The position numbers and the translations under genes are program-made. This document shows, one piece after another, positions 1-7,186 of a stretch of 22,551 bases of DNA; the stretch's first letter is position 1, and each line of letters begins with the position of its first letter. A model generated the notes under the pieces. The model searched no databases. It was given only the letters and a program-made list of their open reading frames with translations, and had not been told where the DNA came from. The DNA comes from an uncultured Campylobacter sp. (GTDB lineage: Bacteria > Campylobacterota > Campylobacteria > Campylobacterales > Campylobacteraceae), in assembly GCF_938017705.1 (NCBI RefSeq), contig NZ_CALIIS010000041.1:1-22551 (forward strand). The letters are read 5' to 3'.

Positions 1-1
1 T

Positions 2-91
2 TGCCGCGCCAAAGACAAGGTTGCGGTGAATTTGAATTTGGGCCTGAATAGCACGGCTTGCGAACCGTGGGCTAAATTTAACAAAATTTGA
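2..91 (+). CDS. C-terminal end of an unidentified protein (partial)
   Basis: A plus-strand frame is open from the window edge to a TGA at 89-91 and encodes about 29 residues (CRAKDKVAVNLNLG...AKFNKI). Codon choice resembles the neighbouring genes, and the other two plus frames close sooner. No family can be recognised from so short a tail. It may equally be a chance open frame. Confidence 0.3.
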   Translation, partial: CRAKDKVAVNLNLGLNSTACEPWAKFNKI

Positions 92-827
92 TCGTTGAAT
101 TTTACCTTTTTGGCGGTTGAAATTTCAGTGCCGTTTCGGCTTGGAATTCCGCTTTAAATTTTAAAAATTTGCACCCGCCAAAGCTGCTCGTTGCGCGGAA
201 AAGACAAGCCGCATCGAAACCAAGCTATGCCGCGTCAGGCGATACATGCGCGCTATGTGTGCCAAAATACAGCGTGGGATTTTAACCGCATCAGCTCAAA
301 TTGTGCGACGAGCTGCGCTGCACGAGACCTCGTTAATTAAAGCGCCAAGCCGTATTCGTGCGCCCCATAAAGGCGCTAGGCGTAGAATTTTACTCGTTTA
401 AACGCAGTACATCGCTTCACAAATAAAAAGCTGCATCATTTAAAGATGGCACTTGGCGCGCGGTATATGCAAGCCGAAAAAACAAAAGCGCAAGGCTGCG
501 CTCATTTAAAATTTTAAACCGTACTTCAAAAATAAAGCCATGCTCGCTCGAAGTGCAAAGCCTCGCCCGTCCGTTTAAAGCGTGGAGCCCAAAATTTGTC
601 CGAGACGTGAAGCCTACGCTTCAAAACGCAAAATCTCGCTAGCTTAAGGTACGAAGCCGTGAGTACTGAAAATGCGGAGACACGACCGCCAAAAATATAA
701 AGCCGCGACTGCTAAAAATTCAAAGCCGCATCTGCTCGAAACGCAAAATATAAAGCCAAAGCTGCTTAAAAATTTAAGCCTATCCAAAATTCCAAATCCG
801 CTTAAAATTTTAAAATTTAGCCCGCTT
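92..827. other. Gene-free stretch with degenerate short repeats
   Basis: No convincing gene is seen on either strand. From about 530 to 800 a loose repeat built on AAAGCC, a GCTNGCT-like part and an AAAA/AAATT part recurs roughly every 23-30 bases (for example at 700-725, 727-750 and 753-776). A 94-codon open frame at 672-956 is made largely of this repeat and has no coding character. The palindrome AAATTTTAAAATTT lies at 805-818, next to the end of the MORN gene. Confidence 0.45.
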
Positions 828-1770
828 TATTCCCTCGCTAGGCCGTTTTTATCGGATTTGTCGCTGATTAGTTTGCCGCTTTCGTCGTATTTTTTAGCGC
901 GCACGAGCCTGCCGCGCTCAAACTCGCCCTCGGCTTCGAGCTTGCCGTCTGCATAGTAGTGCTTCGCCGTGCCCGTCTCCAGACCATCCTTGAACGTAAC
1001 TCTAGCCTTGAGCGCACCGTTTTCGTGATATGTTTCATAAAGCCCGTGTTTGCGCCCATCTCTCTTAGTGCGCCGTTATCGTGATACCATCTCTCTACGC
1101 CCTGTCTCTTACCCCCTTTATAGCTTCGCTCCCCGCGCACTTTGCCGCTTTTGTAATAATCCACGTCCTTGTCGTTTCGCAGCCCGCCCTTATACGGATG
1201 GCGCGCGCTTACTTCGCCGCTTTCGTAGTAGTCGGTGAAAACGCCCTCGCGCCTATCCGCTTTATACGCGCCCTGCTGCTTTAGCTTGCCGCTTCCCTGA
1301 TAATACAGCTTGTAAAAGCCCTCGCGCTTGCCGGCTTTGTATTCGCTCTGCGACTTCAGCTCGCCGCCGTCTACGTAGTAGCTTTTTGCGACGCCGTCGT
1401 ACAGGCCGTTTTTTAGCGGATATTCGTTTGAGGGCTTATCTCTGCCGTCAAAGTAGTCGCACTGAAGCACCGCAGTGCCATCCTTTACGTCGATCTCGCG
1501 AATTAGCGTCGGCGGCAGCGGCTTTGCTCTGGGGTAGACGACGCCCATAAAATTTACGTCGTAGAGATCCTCGGCGCTGTAGTGCAGCACCTTGAGCGTC
1601 CCGCTGTAGGGCTTGTCCGCTACGAAATACAGACCGTTTTTCAGGACCGGCTCGGGCTGCATTATGATTTTTGGTTCCAGAGCTTGCGCGCCCAGCGCTA
1701 AAAACGGAAGTAGAAGCAGGAACTTTAATGCGCTTGAAAAGTTAAAATTTCGTATTAAATTTAAGCCCAA
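828..1770 (-). pseudogene. Frameshifted MORN-repeat (YwqK-like) exported protein
   Basis: The protein has an N-terminal signal sequence (hydrophobic FLLLLPFLALGAQA, cleavage probably before LEP) followed by about six 23-25-residue repeats of the form YY.sGk.k....YK.GkreG, the MORN-variant repeat of the YwqK family. Function is unknown; exported repeat scaffolds of this type are common in Campylobacterota. Near 1045-1060 the frame breaks. The uninterrupted frame ends at 868 in non-repeat sequence, while the next frame continues perfect repeats (KHGLYETYHENGALK, then KHYYADGKLEAEGEF) to a TAA at 828-830. The spacing between the two YH(D/E)NG units is 56 nt instead of the usual ~69, so about 13 nt appear to be deleted. 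The only standard in-frame start is a TTG at 1770 with no ribosome site. A good site (AAAGGAAG, 1813-1820) precedes an in-frame ATA at 1804-1806, so the original ATG may also be lost. Confidence 0.75.
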
Positions 1771-1969
1771 ATTGAGAGAATTTTGCGCGGTTTTGCGGGT
1801 TTTTATATTTTGCTTCCTTTGGCTCGGTTAAATTTGAAGAATTTTAAAATTTGAAGCTAAATTTTAGATAAATCCTCACGGAGTTTGGACTGTGGATTTG
1901 GTTTATGATGCGGGCGGAGCGCAAGCCGTCCCCGTAAGCCTGTCGCGCGCCGTTTAACGGAGCCGAACG

Positions 1970-2482
1970 CTAAATTTCGGCGCGCTTTAACACATCCGCG
2001 ACGATCGTCCACTCGCGCACGAGCCTTTCAAAACTAAAATTTGCATTTGCAGGGCTAGTCGAGGGTAGCTTGATCGGCTCTCTGCCCGTTGCGTTTAAAA
2101 TTTGAGTTTTTAGATGTTTTTCGCAGATTTCGTGCGCCTTGCCGCCGTTTGCGAACACCTGCACGATGCGCGCTCCGCTAAAGATCGGCTCCAAATTTGC
2201 GGGCTCGACGACGGTCATTTTGGCGTCGCTCGAGCCCTTTATCTCGCAGCAGATCGCCGCGTCGTAGATGGCGATGCCGCGGGCGAGCAGGAATTTTATC
2301 TTTTCATCCGTGCTCGCAGGCGGCGGCGCGTTTAAAATTTGCGCCAGCACCCGCCAGAAGCGATTTTGCGGATTTGCGTAGTAAAAGCCAAATTTACGAG
2401 AAACGACGGAGGGAAAGGAGCCGAGGATTAAAATTTTAGAATTTTGATCGAAAATCGGCTTAAAAGGGTGGGTTTGGCTCAT
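1970..2482 (-). CDS. DNA-deoxyinosine (hypoxanthine) glycosylase, uracil-DNA glycosylase superfamily
   Basis: This is a 170-residue protein of the UDG superfamily, most like the hypoxanthine-DNA glycosylase group that removes deaminated adenine (hypoxanthine) and starts base excision repair in the cytoplasm. Visible motifs are LILGSFPS near residues 18-25, which is the superfamily motif with the GSFPS signature, then YYANPQNRFW near 34-43, and LPSTSPAN near 138-145 in the C-terminal half as the second active-site loop. Length is normal for the family. ATG at 2482 is the chosen start, with a weak AGG upstream. The TGA of a possible 21-codon ORF overlaps this ATG. The substrate (hypoxanthine versus uracil) is inferred from the motif, not shown. 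Confidence 0.85.
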   Translation of the reverse strand: MSQTHPFKPIFDQNSKILILGSFPSVVSRKFGFYYANPQNRFWRVLAQILNAPPPASTDEKIKFLLARGIAIYDAAICCEIKGSSDAKMTVVEPANLEPIFSGARIVQVFANGGKAHEICEKHLKTQILNATGREPIKLPSTSPANANFSFERLVREWTIVADVLKRAEI

Positions 2483-2827
2483 TTTGCACCTGCTTTGTAT
2501 TCGCCGAAAACGCCCGCCGGAGCGCCATAAAGTTTATATTTCATTTTCGCTTTATCTCCCGCAAATACTCGAATTTCACCCGCAAAGCAACTTGGAACTG
2601 AAGTTGCGCGACGGCAAAGATTTGCTGCGCTTGCTTGTTCTGATACGACGTGCGGTAAAAATTCTAATGAGCCTGCCGCGACGCGATTTGGGTCTAAATT
2701 TCAATTTTCCAAGACCACAAAGCAGAGCCTTCGCGGCTAAATTTAGCGCCTCGCGACAGCAAAATTTTAACCCTCGCGGCAGTTAAAATTCCGTCCGCTG
2801 CCGCAACTATCGCCGAAACGCTACGCC
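2483..2827. other. Intergenic stretch, possible 21-codon leader ORF
   Basis: This stretch separates moeA from the glycosylase gene. No established gene is seen. On the minus strand a 21-codon ORF (2479-2544, MKYKLYGAPAGVFGEYKAGAK) has GGAGA upstream and ends in an ATGA overlap with the glycosylase start, an arrangement that could couple translation. The same frame stays open further upstream for about 75 codons without a start, which weakens the case. A 100-codon plus-strand open frame here has no coding character. Confidence 0.3.
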
Positions 2828-4039
2828 CTAAATTTTAGGTACCGAGATTACGCGCACGAGCTCGCCTTTTTTGAGCTCCTCGACCTCTAGCGGCGCTACG
2901 AGCAGGACGCTATCGTCGTCTAAATTATTCAAAATCGCGCTGGAGCCCTGCTTTTTGCTTTGCAGGCTAACAAAAAGTCGCCCTTCTCTGTTTTGCAAGA
3001 CGGCGGGCATAAACTCCAGCCACGGCGTCTTTTTTACGTAGTCGTGATCTAAGATCGCGCTAAATTCCGTATTTTCGCGCACGCCAAAAGATCTTTGTAA
3101 AAATACGCGTAGAAACAAAATGCACGTAATGAGCGCCGAGAGCGGGAAGCCGGGGAATGCGAAGATATATTTTTCGCCGGTTTTGGCTACGCGCACGTGG
3201 CGGCCCGGTTTGATCGCCGCACCTTTTACGATTAGCTCAAATTTTGATTGTAGCGTGCTTTGCACGAAGTCGTAGTCTCCGACGCTCACTCCGCCGCTAG
3301 TTAGAAGTATGTCGGCGCTCTGTAAAGCCGATAGGATCGCGCCTTCTAGCTCTTTTTCGTCGTCGCGTACTAGAGGCATTATCATCGCTTCGCAGCCTAG
3401 CTGCGTTACTAAATTTGCAAGCGCGATGTGGTTGGAGCTGTAAATTTGAGCGTCGTTTTCGAGTTTTTCGCCCAGATCCTTAATTTCGCTGCCGGTGGCT
3501 AGGATCGCTACTTTTGGGCGGACGAATACGCTTATGTGAAATAGCCCTAGCTCGGCTAGCAGCGCGATCTGCGAAAAGCCGAGCTTCGTGCCGCTACGAA
3601 GCAAAAGCTCGCCCTCGCGGTAGCTCTCGCCCGCCGCGCGCACGGCAAAGCCCGCCGCGACAGGCTTTATGACGACGATTTCGCCGCCTTGTACCTGCAC
3701 GTTTTCGATCGGCAGAAGCGTGTCGCTGCCCTCGCACATGAGCCCGCCGGTGAAGGTCTTGACGCACTCGCCCGCCTTTGCCGCGGCGCCAGGCATCTTG
3801 CCTGCAGGCGTCGTGCCGACGATCTTAAATTTCGCTCCCTCGCTTAGATCCGCGCCCTTTAGCGCGTAGCCGTCCATCGCGGCGGTCGGGCGGCGCGGAG
3901 TGCTAAAAGGCGCCGCGACGTCGGTAGCTAAAATACGCCCCAGCGCCTGCGTGATCGCGACTTTTTCGATACGCGAAGACTTTTGCACCGTCTTTGCGAA
4001 GCGCTCCATCGCGCTTTCAAATTTTTCAAATTCCATCAT
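2828..4039 (-). CDS. moeA: Molybdopterin molybdenumtransferase MoeA
   Basis: MoeA inserts molybdate into adenylated molybdopterin, the last step of molybdenum cofactor synthesis, in the cytoplasm. At 403 residues it has the normal length. Diagnostic segments are the N-terminal PRRPTAAMDGYAL, the ATGSEI motif near residue 180, TSGGVSVGDYDF near 247-258, KPGRHVRVAK, and FAFPGFPLSAL near 293-303 in place of the usual GxPvSA. The ATG at 4039 is preceded by AGGAGG and overlaps the stop of the MFS gene as ATGA, so the two genes are almost certainly co-transcribed and translationally coupled. A second ATG follows at once and could be used. The cofactor would serve Mo/W enzymes such as formate dehydrogenase or nitrate reductase, none of which lies in this window. 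Confidence 0.96.
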   Translation of the reverse strand: MMEFEKFESAMERFAKTVQKSSRIEKVAITQALGRILATDVAAPFSTPRRPTAAMDGYALKGADLSEGAKFKIVGTTPAGKMPGAAAKAGECVKTFTGGLMCEGSDTLLPIENVQVQGGEIVVIKPVAAGFAVRAAGESYREGELLLRSGTKLGFSQIALLAELGLFHISVFVRPKVAILATGSEIKDLGEKLENDAQIYSSNHIALANLVTQLGCEAMIMPLVRDDEKELEGAILSALQSADILLTSGGVSVGDYDFVQSTLQSKFELIVKGAAIKPGRHVRVAKTGEKYIFAFPGFPLSALITCILFLRVFLQRSFGVRENTEFSAILDHDYVKKTPWLEFMPAVLQNREGRLFVSLQSKKQGSSAILNNLDDDSVLLVAPLEVEELKKGELVRVISVPKI

Positions 4040-5334
4040 TTGCCTCCTACGATTTTATAAATTCGATCTTCATTTATCAGTTTCGAGTTAAATTTCACAA
4101 CGAGTTCGCCATCGGTCTCGTAAATTTCAATAATGCCCTTTACGCCCTGTAGTGTGGAAAAATCGCCGCCTTTAGGAAAGTATAAATTCTTAAAAAGTTT
4201 TGGATCGCTCAGCCTAGAAAGTAGCACAAGCCAGATCACACCCAAAACCGCGACGCCAATGCCTAGCGCTTCGATGCCGATTTTGCCAAAAAGTGCGCCA
4301 CCGCATAGCCCACCCAAAAAACTGCCAAAAAATCCAAACGAATTAAAAATCCCAAGCGCGGCGCCTTTTTGAGCGACTTTGGCAAATTTGGACGCAAGGC
4401 TTTGCATAATGGGCTCATGCGCGTTAAATCCCACGAAAAAGAGCATCACACCCACCACGAAAGCGCTCGCCCCGCTGGCAAACGCAAAAATCAAATACGA
4501 AGCGATGAAAAAGCAAATACCAATAAGTAGAATTTGCTTAGCTAGTGCGCGCTTTTCGCCTAAAGCACCGCTCGCGCCCATCGCGGTAAAGCCGAAAATA
4601 GCGCCTAGAGCATAAATTTTAGTCAAATCACTTTTGGAAAGTCCGAATTTTTGCACGAGCAAAATTGGAATTAGAAAAAACGCTGCCGTCATGAAAGCTT
4701 TTTGAAAAAAATTCGTTAAATTCATAAGCATTAAATTTTTATCGCTCAAAAGTGAGCCGAGCGGGACCTTTTGGCGCAGGGAGCGGATATGCGGTTCGGT
4801 AGGTACTACGAAAAAAAGTAGTACTAAACATAAAAGCGTAAGCGCCGAACTTAGATGAAATAGGCTGGCAAGTCCAAATTTGGCGCTTAAAAGCGGACTT
4901 AAAATCATTGCTACGCCAAAGCTCACGCCTATCATCGCGCCCATTACCGCCATCGCCTTACCGCGCTCTTCCTCCCGCGTAAAATCGCTAATTAGTGCGG
5001 TAGCTACGGCTCCTACAGCACCGCAGCCTTGCAAAAAACGCCCAAAAATCATCGTATAAATGCTCTCGCTAGCCGCGCAAACGCAAGCGCCCAGGATAAA
5101 AAGCGCCAGTCCTATCGCAAGGGTTTTTTTACGTCCGATCTTATCGCTTAGCACTCCAAATGGCGTTTGCAAAATCACTTGCATAATCGCATAAATTCCA
5201 AAAAGTAGCCCCACTAGGCTTTCGTTTGCGCCGTGTAAGCTCAATGCATATAGGCTAAGCACGGGTAGCAAAATAAATAATCCAAAAAACCTCGTAGCGA
5301 TGATAAAACTAAGCGGAAGAACGCTTTTTAGCAT
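4036..5334 (-). CDS. MFS transporter with a C-terminal soluble domain (YajR-like)
   Basis: This is a 12-helix major facilitator protein, about 432 residues long. The loop between helices 2 and 3 carries motif A (GVLSDKIGRKKT, near 58-69), typical of drug:proton antiporters. After the last helix (VLGVIWLVLLSRL) come about 60 soluble residues that include FSTLQGVKGIIEIYETDGELVVKF, like the small C-terminal domain of E. coli YajR. Substrate is unknown. The start is taken at ATG 5334, which has GAGG nine bases upstream. The frame also extends to a TTG at 5349, but that has no ribosome site. The stop overlaps the moeA ATG. A -10 TATAAT preceded by TTTTTGGC lies 36 bases upstream. Confidence 0.9.
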   Translation of the reverse strand: MLKSVLPLSFIIATRFFGLFILLPVLSLYALSLHGANESLVGLLFGIYAIMQVILQTPFGVLSDKIGRKKTLAIGLALFILGACVCAASESIYTMIFGRFLQGCGAVGAVATALISDFTREEERGKAMAVMGAMIGVSFGVAMILSPLLSAKFGLASLFHLSSALTLLCLVLLFFVVPTEPHIRSLRQKVPLGSLLSDKNLMLMNLTNFFQKAFMTAAFFLIPILLVQKFGLSKSDLTKIYALGAIFGFTAMGASGALGEKRALAKQILLIGICFFIASYLIFAFASGASAFVVGVMLFFVGFNAHEPIMQSLASKFAKVAQKGAALGIFNSFGFFGSFLGGLCGGALFGKIGIEALGIGVAVLGVIWLVLLSRLSDPKLFKNLYFPKGGDFSTLQGVKGIIEIYETDGELVVKFNSKLINEDRIYKIVGGK

Positions 5335-5369
5335 AATCTTAGACCTCAAATAATATGAAATTTGTGCCG

Positions 5370-5375
5370 ATTATA
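5370..5375 (-). promoter_or_regulatory. -10 box for the MFS-moeA operon
   Basis: On the minus strand TATAAT is preceded by TTTTTGGC, the TG/T-rich upstream feature of Campylobacter sigma-70 promoters. It lies in the 105-base gap shared with rdgB and 36 bases ahead of the MFS ATG. Confidence 0.65.
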
Positions 5376-5408
5376 GCCAAAAATCGTAATGAATTCTTTG
5401 ATTTTGGG

Positions 5409-5414
5409 TAAAAT
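5409..5414 (+). promoter_or_regulatory. -10 box for rdgB
   Basis: TAAAAT is preceded by GATTTTGGG and lies 25 bases before the rdgB ATG, which leaves room for the AAGGAG ribosome site. It faces away from the MFS-moeA promoter about 35 bases to the left. Confidence 0.5.
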
Positions 5415-5439
5415 GGCGGCTTAAATTTAAGGAGCGAGG

Positions 5440-6069
5440 ATGAAAATTTTACTTGCGACGAGCAATGCGGACAAGGTGAGCGAGATAAAAGAATTTTTCA
5501 AAAATCACGAAATTTACGCACTGGCGGAGGTGTTGCGCCCGTTTGAGATCGAAGAGGACGGCACGAGCTTCAAACAAAACGCGCTTATTAAAGTTCGCGC
5601 CGTGTTTGAGGCGCTAAAAAGTAAAAATTTGCAGAGCGAATTTTTCGTACTAAGCGATGATAGCGGTATCTGCGTGGACGCGCTGGGCGGGGCTCCGGGG
5701 ATATTTTCGGCGCGCTTTAGCGGAGCGGGTGCAACGGATGCGAGCAATCGCGAGAAATTAGCAAGGAAGCTGAGGGCTTTAAGCTTAGATTCGTCGCCCG
5801 CGCATTACACGGCGGCGATCGCGCTAAAATGCGATTTGGGCGAGTTTTGTACGCACGGCTTCATGCACGGCACGGCGATAACGCAGCAGCGCGGTCACAA
5901 CGGCTTCGGATACGATTTTATGTTTGTTCCGCGTGGATTTGACCGCACAATCGGAGAGCTGCCCGCTGAGGTGAAATTTAAAATTTCGCACCGCACGAAG
6001 GGGCTAGCGCTGATGCAAATTTTGTTGAAAAATTTAGAAAAACAGATGAGGCTTGCTAAATTTCATTAA
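5440..6069 (+). CDS. rdgB: Non-canonical purine NTP pyrophosphatase (RdgB/HAM1)
   Basis: RdgB hydrolyses dITP, ITP and XTP to monophosphates and so keeps deaminated purines out of DNA and RNA. At 209 residues it has the usual length. Family motifs are the N-terminal ATSNADKVSEIKE (substrate loop), LSDDSGICVDALGGAPGIFSAR (near 71-92, with the catalytic acidic residues), GHNGFGYDFMFVP, and SHRTKGLAL near the C-terminus. The ATG at 5440 follows AAGGAGCGAGG at good spacing. The gene stands alone, divergent from MFS-moeA and followed by the tRNA cluster. It makes an interesting companion to the inosine-type DNA glycosylase 3 kb away, since both counter purine deamination. Confidence 0.96.
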   Translation: MKILLATSNADKVSEIKEFFKNHEIYALAEVLRPFEIEEDGTSFKQNALIKVRAVFEALKSKNLQSEFFVLSDDSGICVDALGGAPGIFSARFSGAGATDASNREKLARKLRALSLDSSPAHYTAAIALKCDLGEFCTHGFMHGTAITQQRGHNGFGYDFMFVPRGFDRTIGELPAEVKFKISHRTKGLALMQILLKNLEKQMRLAKFH

Positions 6070-6108
6070 ATTTAAAGCCGTAAAAAGCGGAATTTAAGAA
6101 AAAATATA

Positions 6109-6114
6109 TATAAT
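6109..6114 (+). promoter_or_regulatory. -10 box for the tRNA operon
   Basis: TATAAT lies in an AT-rich run after rdgB, 29 bases before tRNA-Pro. It is the only good promoter before the six tRNAs, whose spacers are 4 to 49 bases, so one precursor transcript is likely. Confidence 0.65.
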
Positions 6115-6143
6115 ACGCTTTTCATTCAATCCACGAAAATCTT

Positions 6144-6220
<77 letters not shown>

Positions 6221-6224
6221 TTGT

Positions 6225-6302
6225 GGTGAGTTTAGCTCAGTAGGTTAGAGCATCAGATTGTGGTCCTGAGGGTCGTGGGTTCGATTCCCACAACTCACCC
6301 CA
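6225..6302 (+). tRNA. tRNA-His (anticodon GTG)
   Basis: The anticodon loop TTGTGGT gives GTG. The acceptor has the extra 5' G (6225) opposite C73 (6299) that is diagnostic of tRNA-His, then seven pairs and an encoded CCA. The anticodon stem TCAGA/CCTGA contains one A-C mismatch next to the loop. Confidence 0.96.
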
Positions 6303-6308
6303 CTTTAT

Positions 6309-6385
6309 GCGCTCGTAGCTCAATTGGATAGAGCAACAGACTTCGGATCTGTAGGTTGAAGGTTCGACTCCTTTCGAGCGTACCA
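6309..6385 (+). tRNA. tRNA-Arg (anticodon TCG)
   Basis: Acceptor GCGCTCG pairs with CGAGCGT, the first pair being G-T. Anticodon stem ACAGA/TCTGT encloses CTTCGGA, giving TCG for CGN codons. CCA is encoded. Confidence 0.96.
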
Positions 6386-6400
6386 CTGATTCGATAATTT

Positions 6401-6477
6401 GCGCTCATAGCTCAGTAGGATAGAGCAACGGCCTTCTAAGCCGTAGGTCAGAGGTTCGAATCCTCTTGGGCGTACCA
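6401..6477 (+). tRNA. tRNA-Arg (anticodon TCT)
   Basis: Acceptor GCGCTCA pairs with TGGGCGT through G-T pairs. Anticodon stem ACGGC/GCCGT encloses CTTCTAA, giving TCT for AGA/AGG. CCA is encoded. It shares much of its acceptor and D arm with the adjacent Arg-TCG gene, suggesting an old duplication. Confidence 0.96.
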
Positions 6478-6526
6478 TATTAAGCTCATATTAAGAGCTA
6501 TTTAGCTAATATGCGCTTTCTTTTTT

Positions 6527-6611
6527 GCGGATGTGGTGAAATTGGCAGACACACCAGACTTAGGATCTGGCGCCTCACGGCATGAAGGTTCAAGTCCTTT
6601 CATCCGCACCA
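6527..6611 (+). tRNA. tRNA-Leu (anticodon TAG)
   Basis: An 85-base class II tRNA with a long variable arm (GCGCCTCACGGCAT). Acceptor GCGGATG/CATCCGC, anticodon stem CCAGA/TCTGG with loop CTTAGGA, giving TAG. CCA is encoded. The 49-base spacer before it contains AGCTC...GAGCT, a small hairpin that may take part in processing. Confidence 0.96.
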
Positions 6612-6625
6612 TCCATTCTACGCGT

Positions 6626-6700
6626 TCCGGATTAGCTCAGCGGTAGAGTAGGCGGCTGTTAACCGCTTGGTCGCTGGTTCGAATCCAGCATCCGGAGCCA
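6626..6700 (+). tRNA. tRNA-Asn (anticodon GTT)
   Basis: Acceptor TCCGGAT/ATCCGGA, discriminator G, encoded CCA. The anticodon loop CTGTTAA lies between GCGG and CCGC, giving GTT. Last gene of the cluster; no clear hairpin terminator follows. Confidence 0.96.
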
Positions 6701-6904
6701 CTTGTATTCAAAACTATTTTAATTTATCGATATTCGAATGCATTTGTTATTGATTATATTCCTATCCTAAATTTAATACAAGTAAAGCTAAAATATTCTC
6801 TACAAAAGTCGCTTTTTGATTTCAAAGTAGTAATGAACTAGTAAAATTCGCCCATATGAAATTTCAAAAATCGTTGTGCGGACAGGATGTGTAGTTAAAT
6901 TTAT

Positions 6905-7062
6905 TTAGTCTACATTTTTGATCATTCCGCCTGCAAAGATGCCTGATGAGCTAAGGCATTCTGTTTTGCCGAAATAGCTTATGTCACAATCACATAGAAA
7001 ATGGGTTTTTAAACCTTTTTAGCTACATAGATATGACTGTTTAGCAATTGCTTATTACGGTG
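6905..7062 (-). pseudogene. Relic of an unidentified gene, C-terminal part with frameshift
   Basis: On the minus strand two consecutive open stretches join into plausible protein if one base is added to a run of five A (7016-7020): HRNKQLLNSHIYVAKK, then GLKTHFLCDCDISYFGKTEC and SSSGIFAGGMIKNVD, ending in TAA. Upstream there is an in-frame TAA and then intergenic palindromic sequence, so no start survives. The protein-like composition with several Cys suggests a decayed gene. I do not recognise the family, and chance open frames cannot be excluded. Confidence 0.35.
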
Positions 7063-7090
7063 TTACACTACAGTTAAATTTTAAAATTTC

Positions 7091-7137
7091 AAGCGCCGCG
7101 GGGGCTAAAGTAAATTTTACTCTAGCCCGCCGCTTTG
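7091..7137 (-). terminator. Hairpin downstream of the autotransporter gene
   Basis: AAGCG/CGCTT arms enclose GGGCTA (7102-7107) and TAGCCC (7123-7128), and an inner AGTAAA/TTTACT pairing adds length with few mismatches. It begins about 50 bases after the autotransporter stop. The following minus-strand bases are AT-rich but not a pure T run, so termination efficiency is uncertain. Confidence 0.5.
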
Positions 7138-7186
7138 CTTTTGAAGGCTTGAAATTTGCCGCCGCTTTGCAGTAGGGCGAAGCGGG

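Larger units (their letters stand above)
6701..7186. other. AT-rich gap between the tRNA cluster and the autotransporter gene
   Basis: No intact gene. It holds a short minus-strand coding relic (6905-7062) and, at 7091-7137, a long hairpin that is likely the autotransporter terminator. The left half (6701-6900) shows nothing recognisable. Confidence 0.6.

Noticed and set aside
530..800. CRISPR-like array
   Set aside because: Units are too short, too variable and lack spacers; no cas genes nearby.
672..956. 94-codon plus-strand open frame
   Set aside because: It is made of the degenerate repeat and then the antisense of the MORN gene, with no ribosome site.
2484..2786. 100-codon plus-strand open frame
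   Set aside because: Composition is not protein-like, no ribosome site, and it lies in the upstream region of the minus-strand glycosylase gene.
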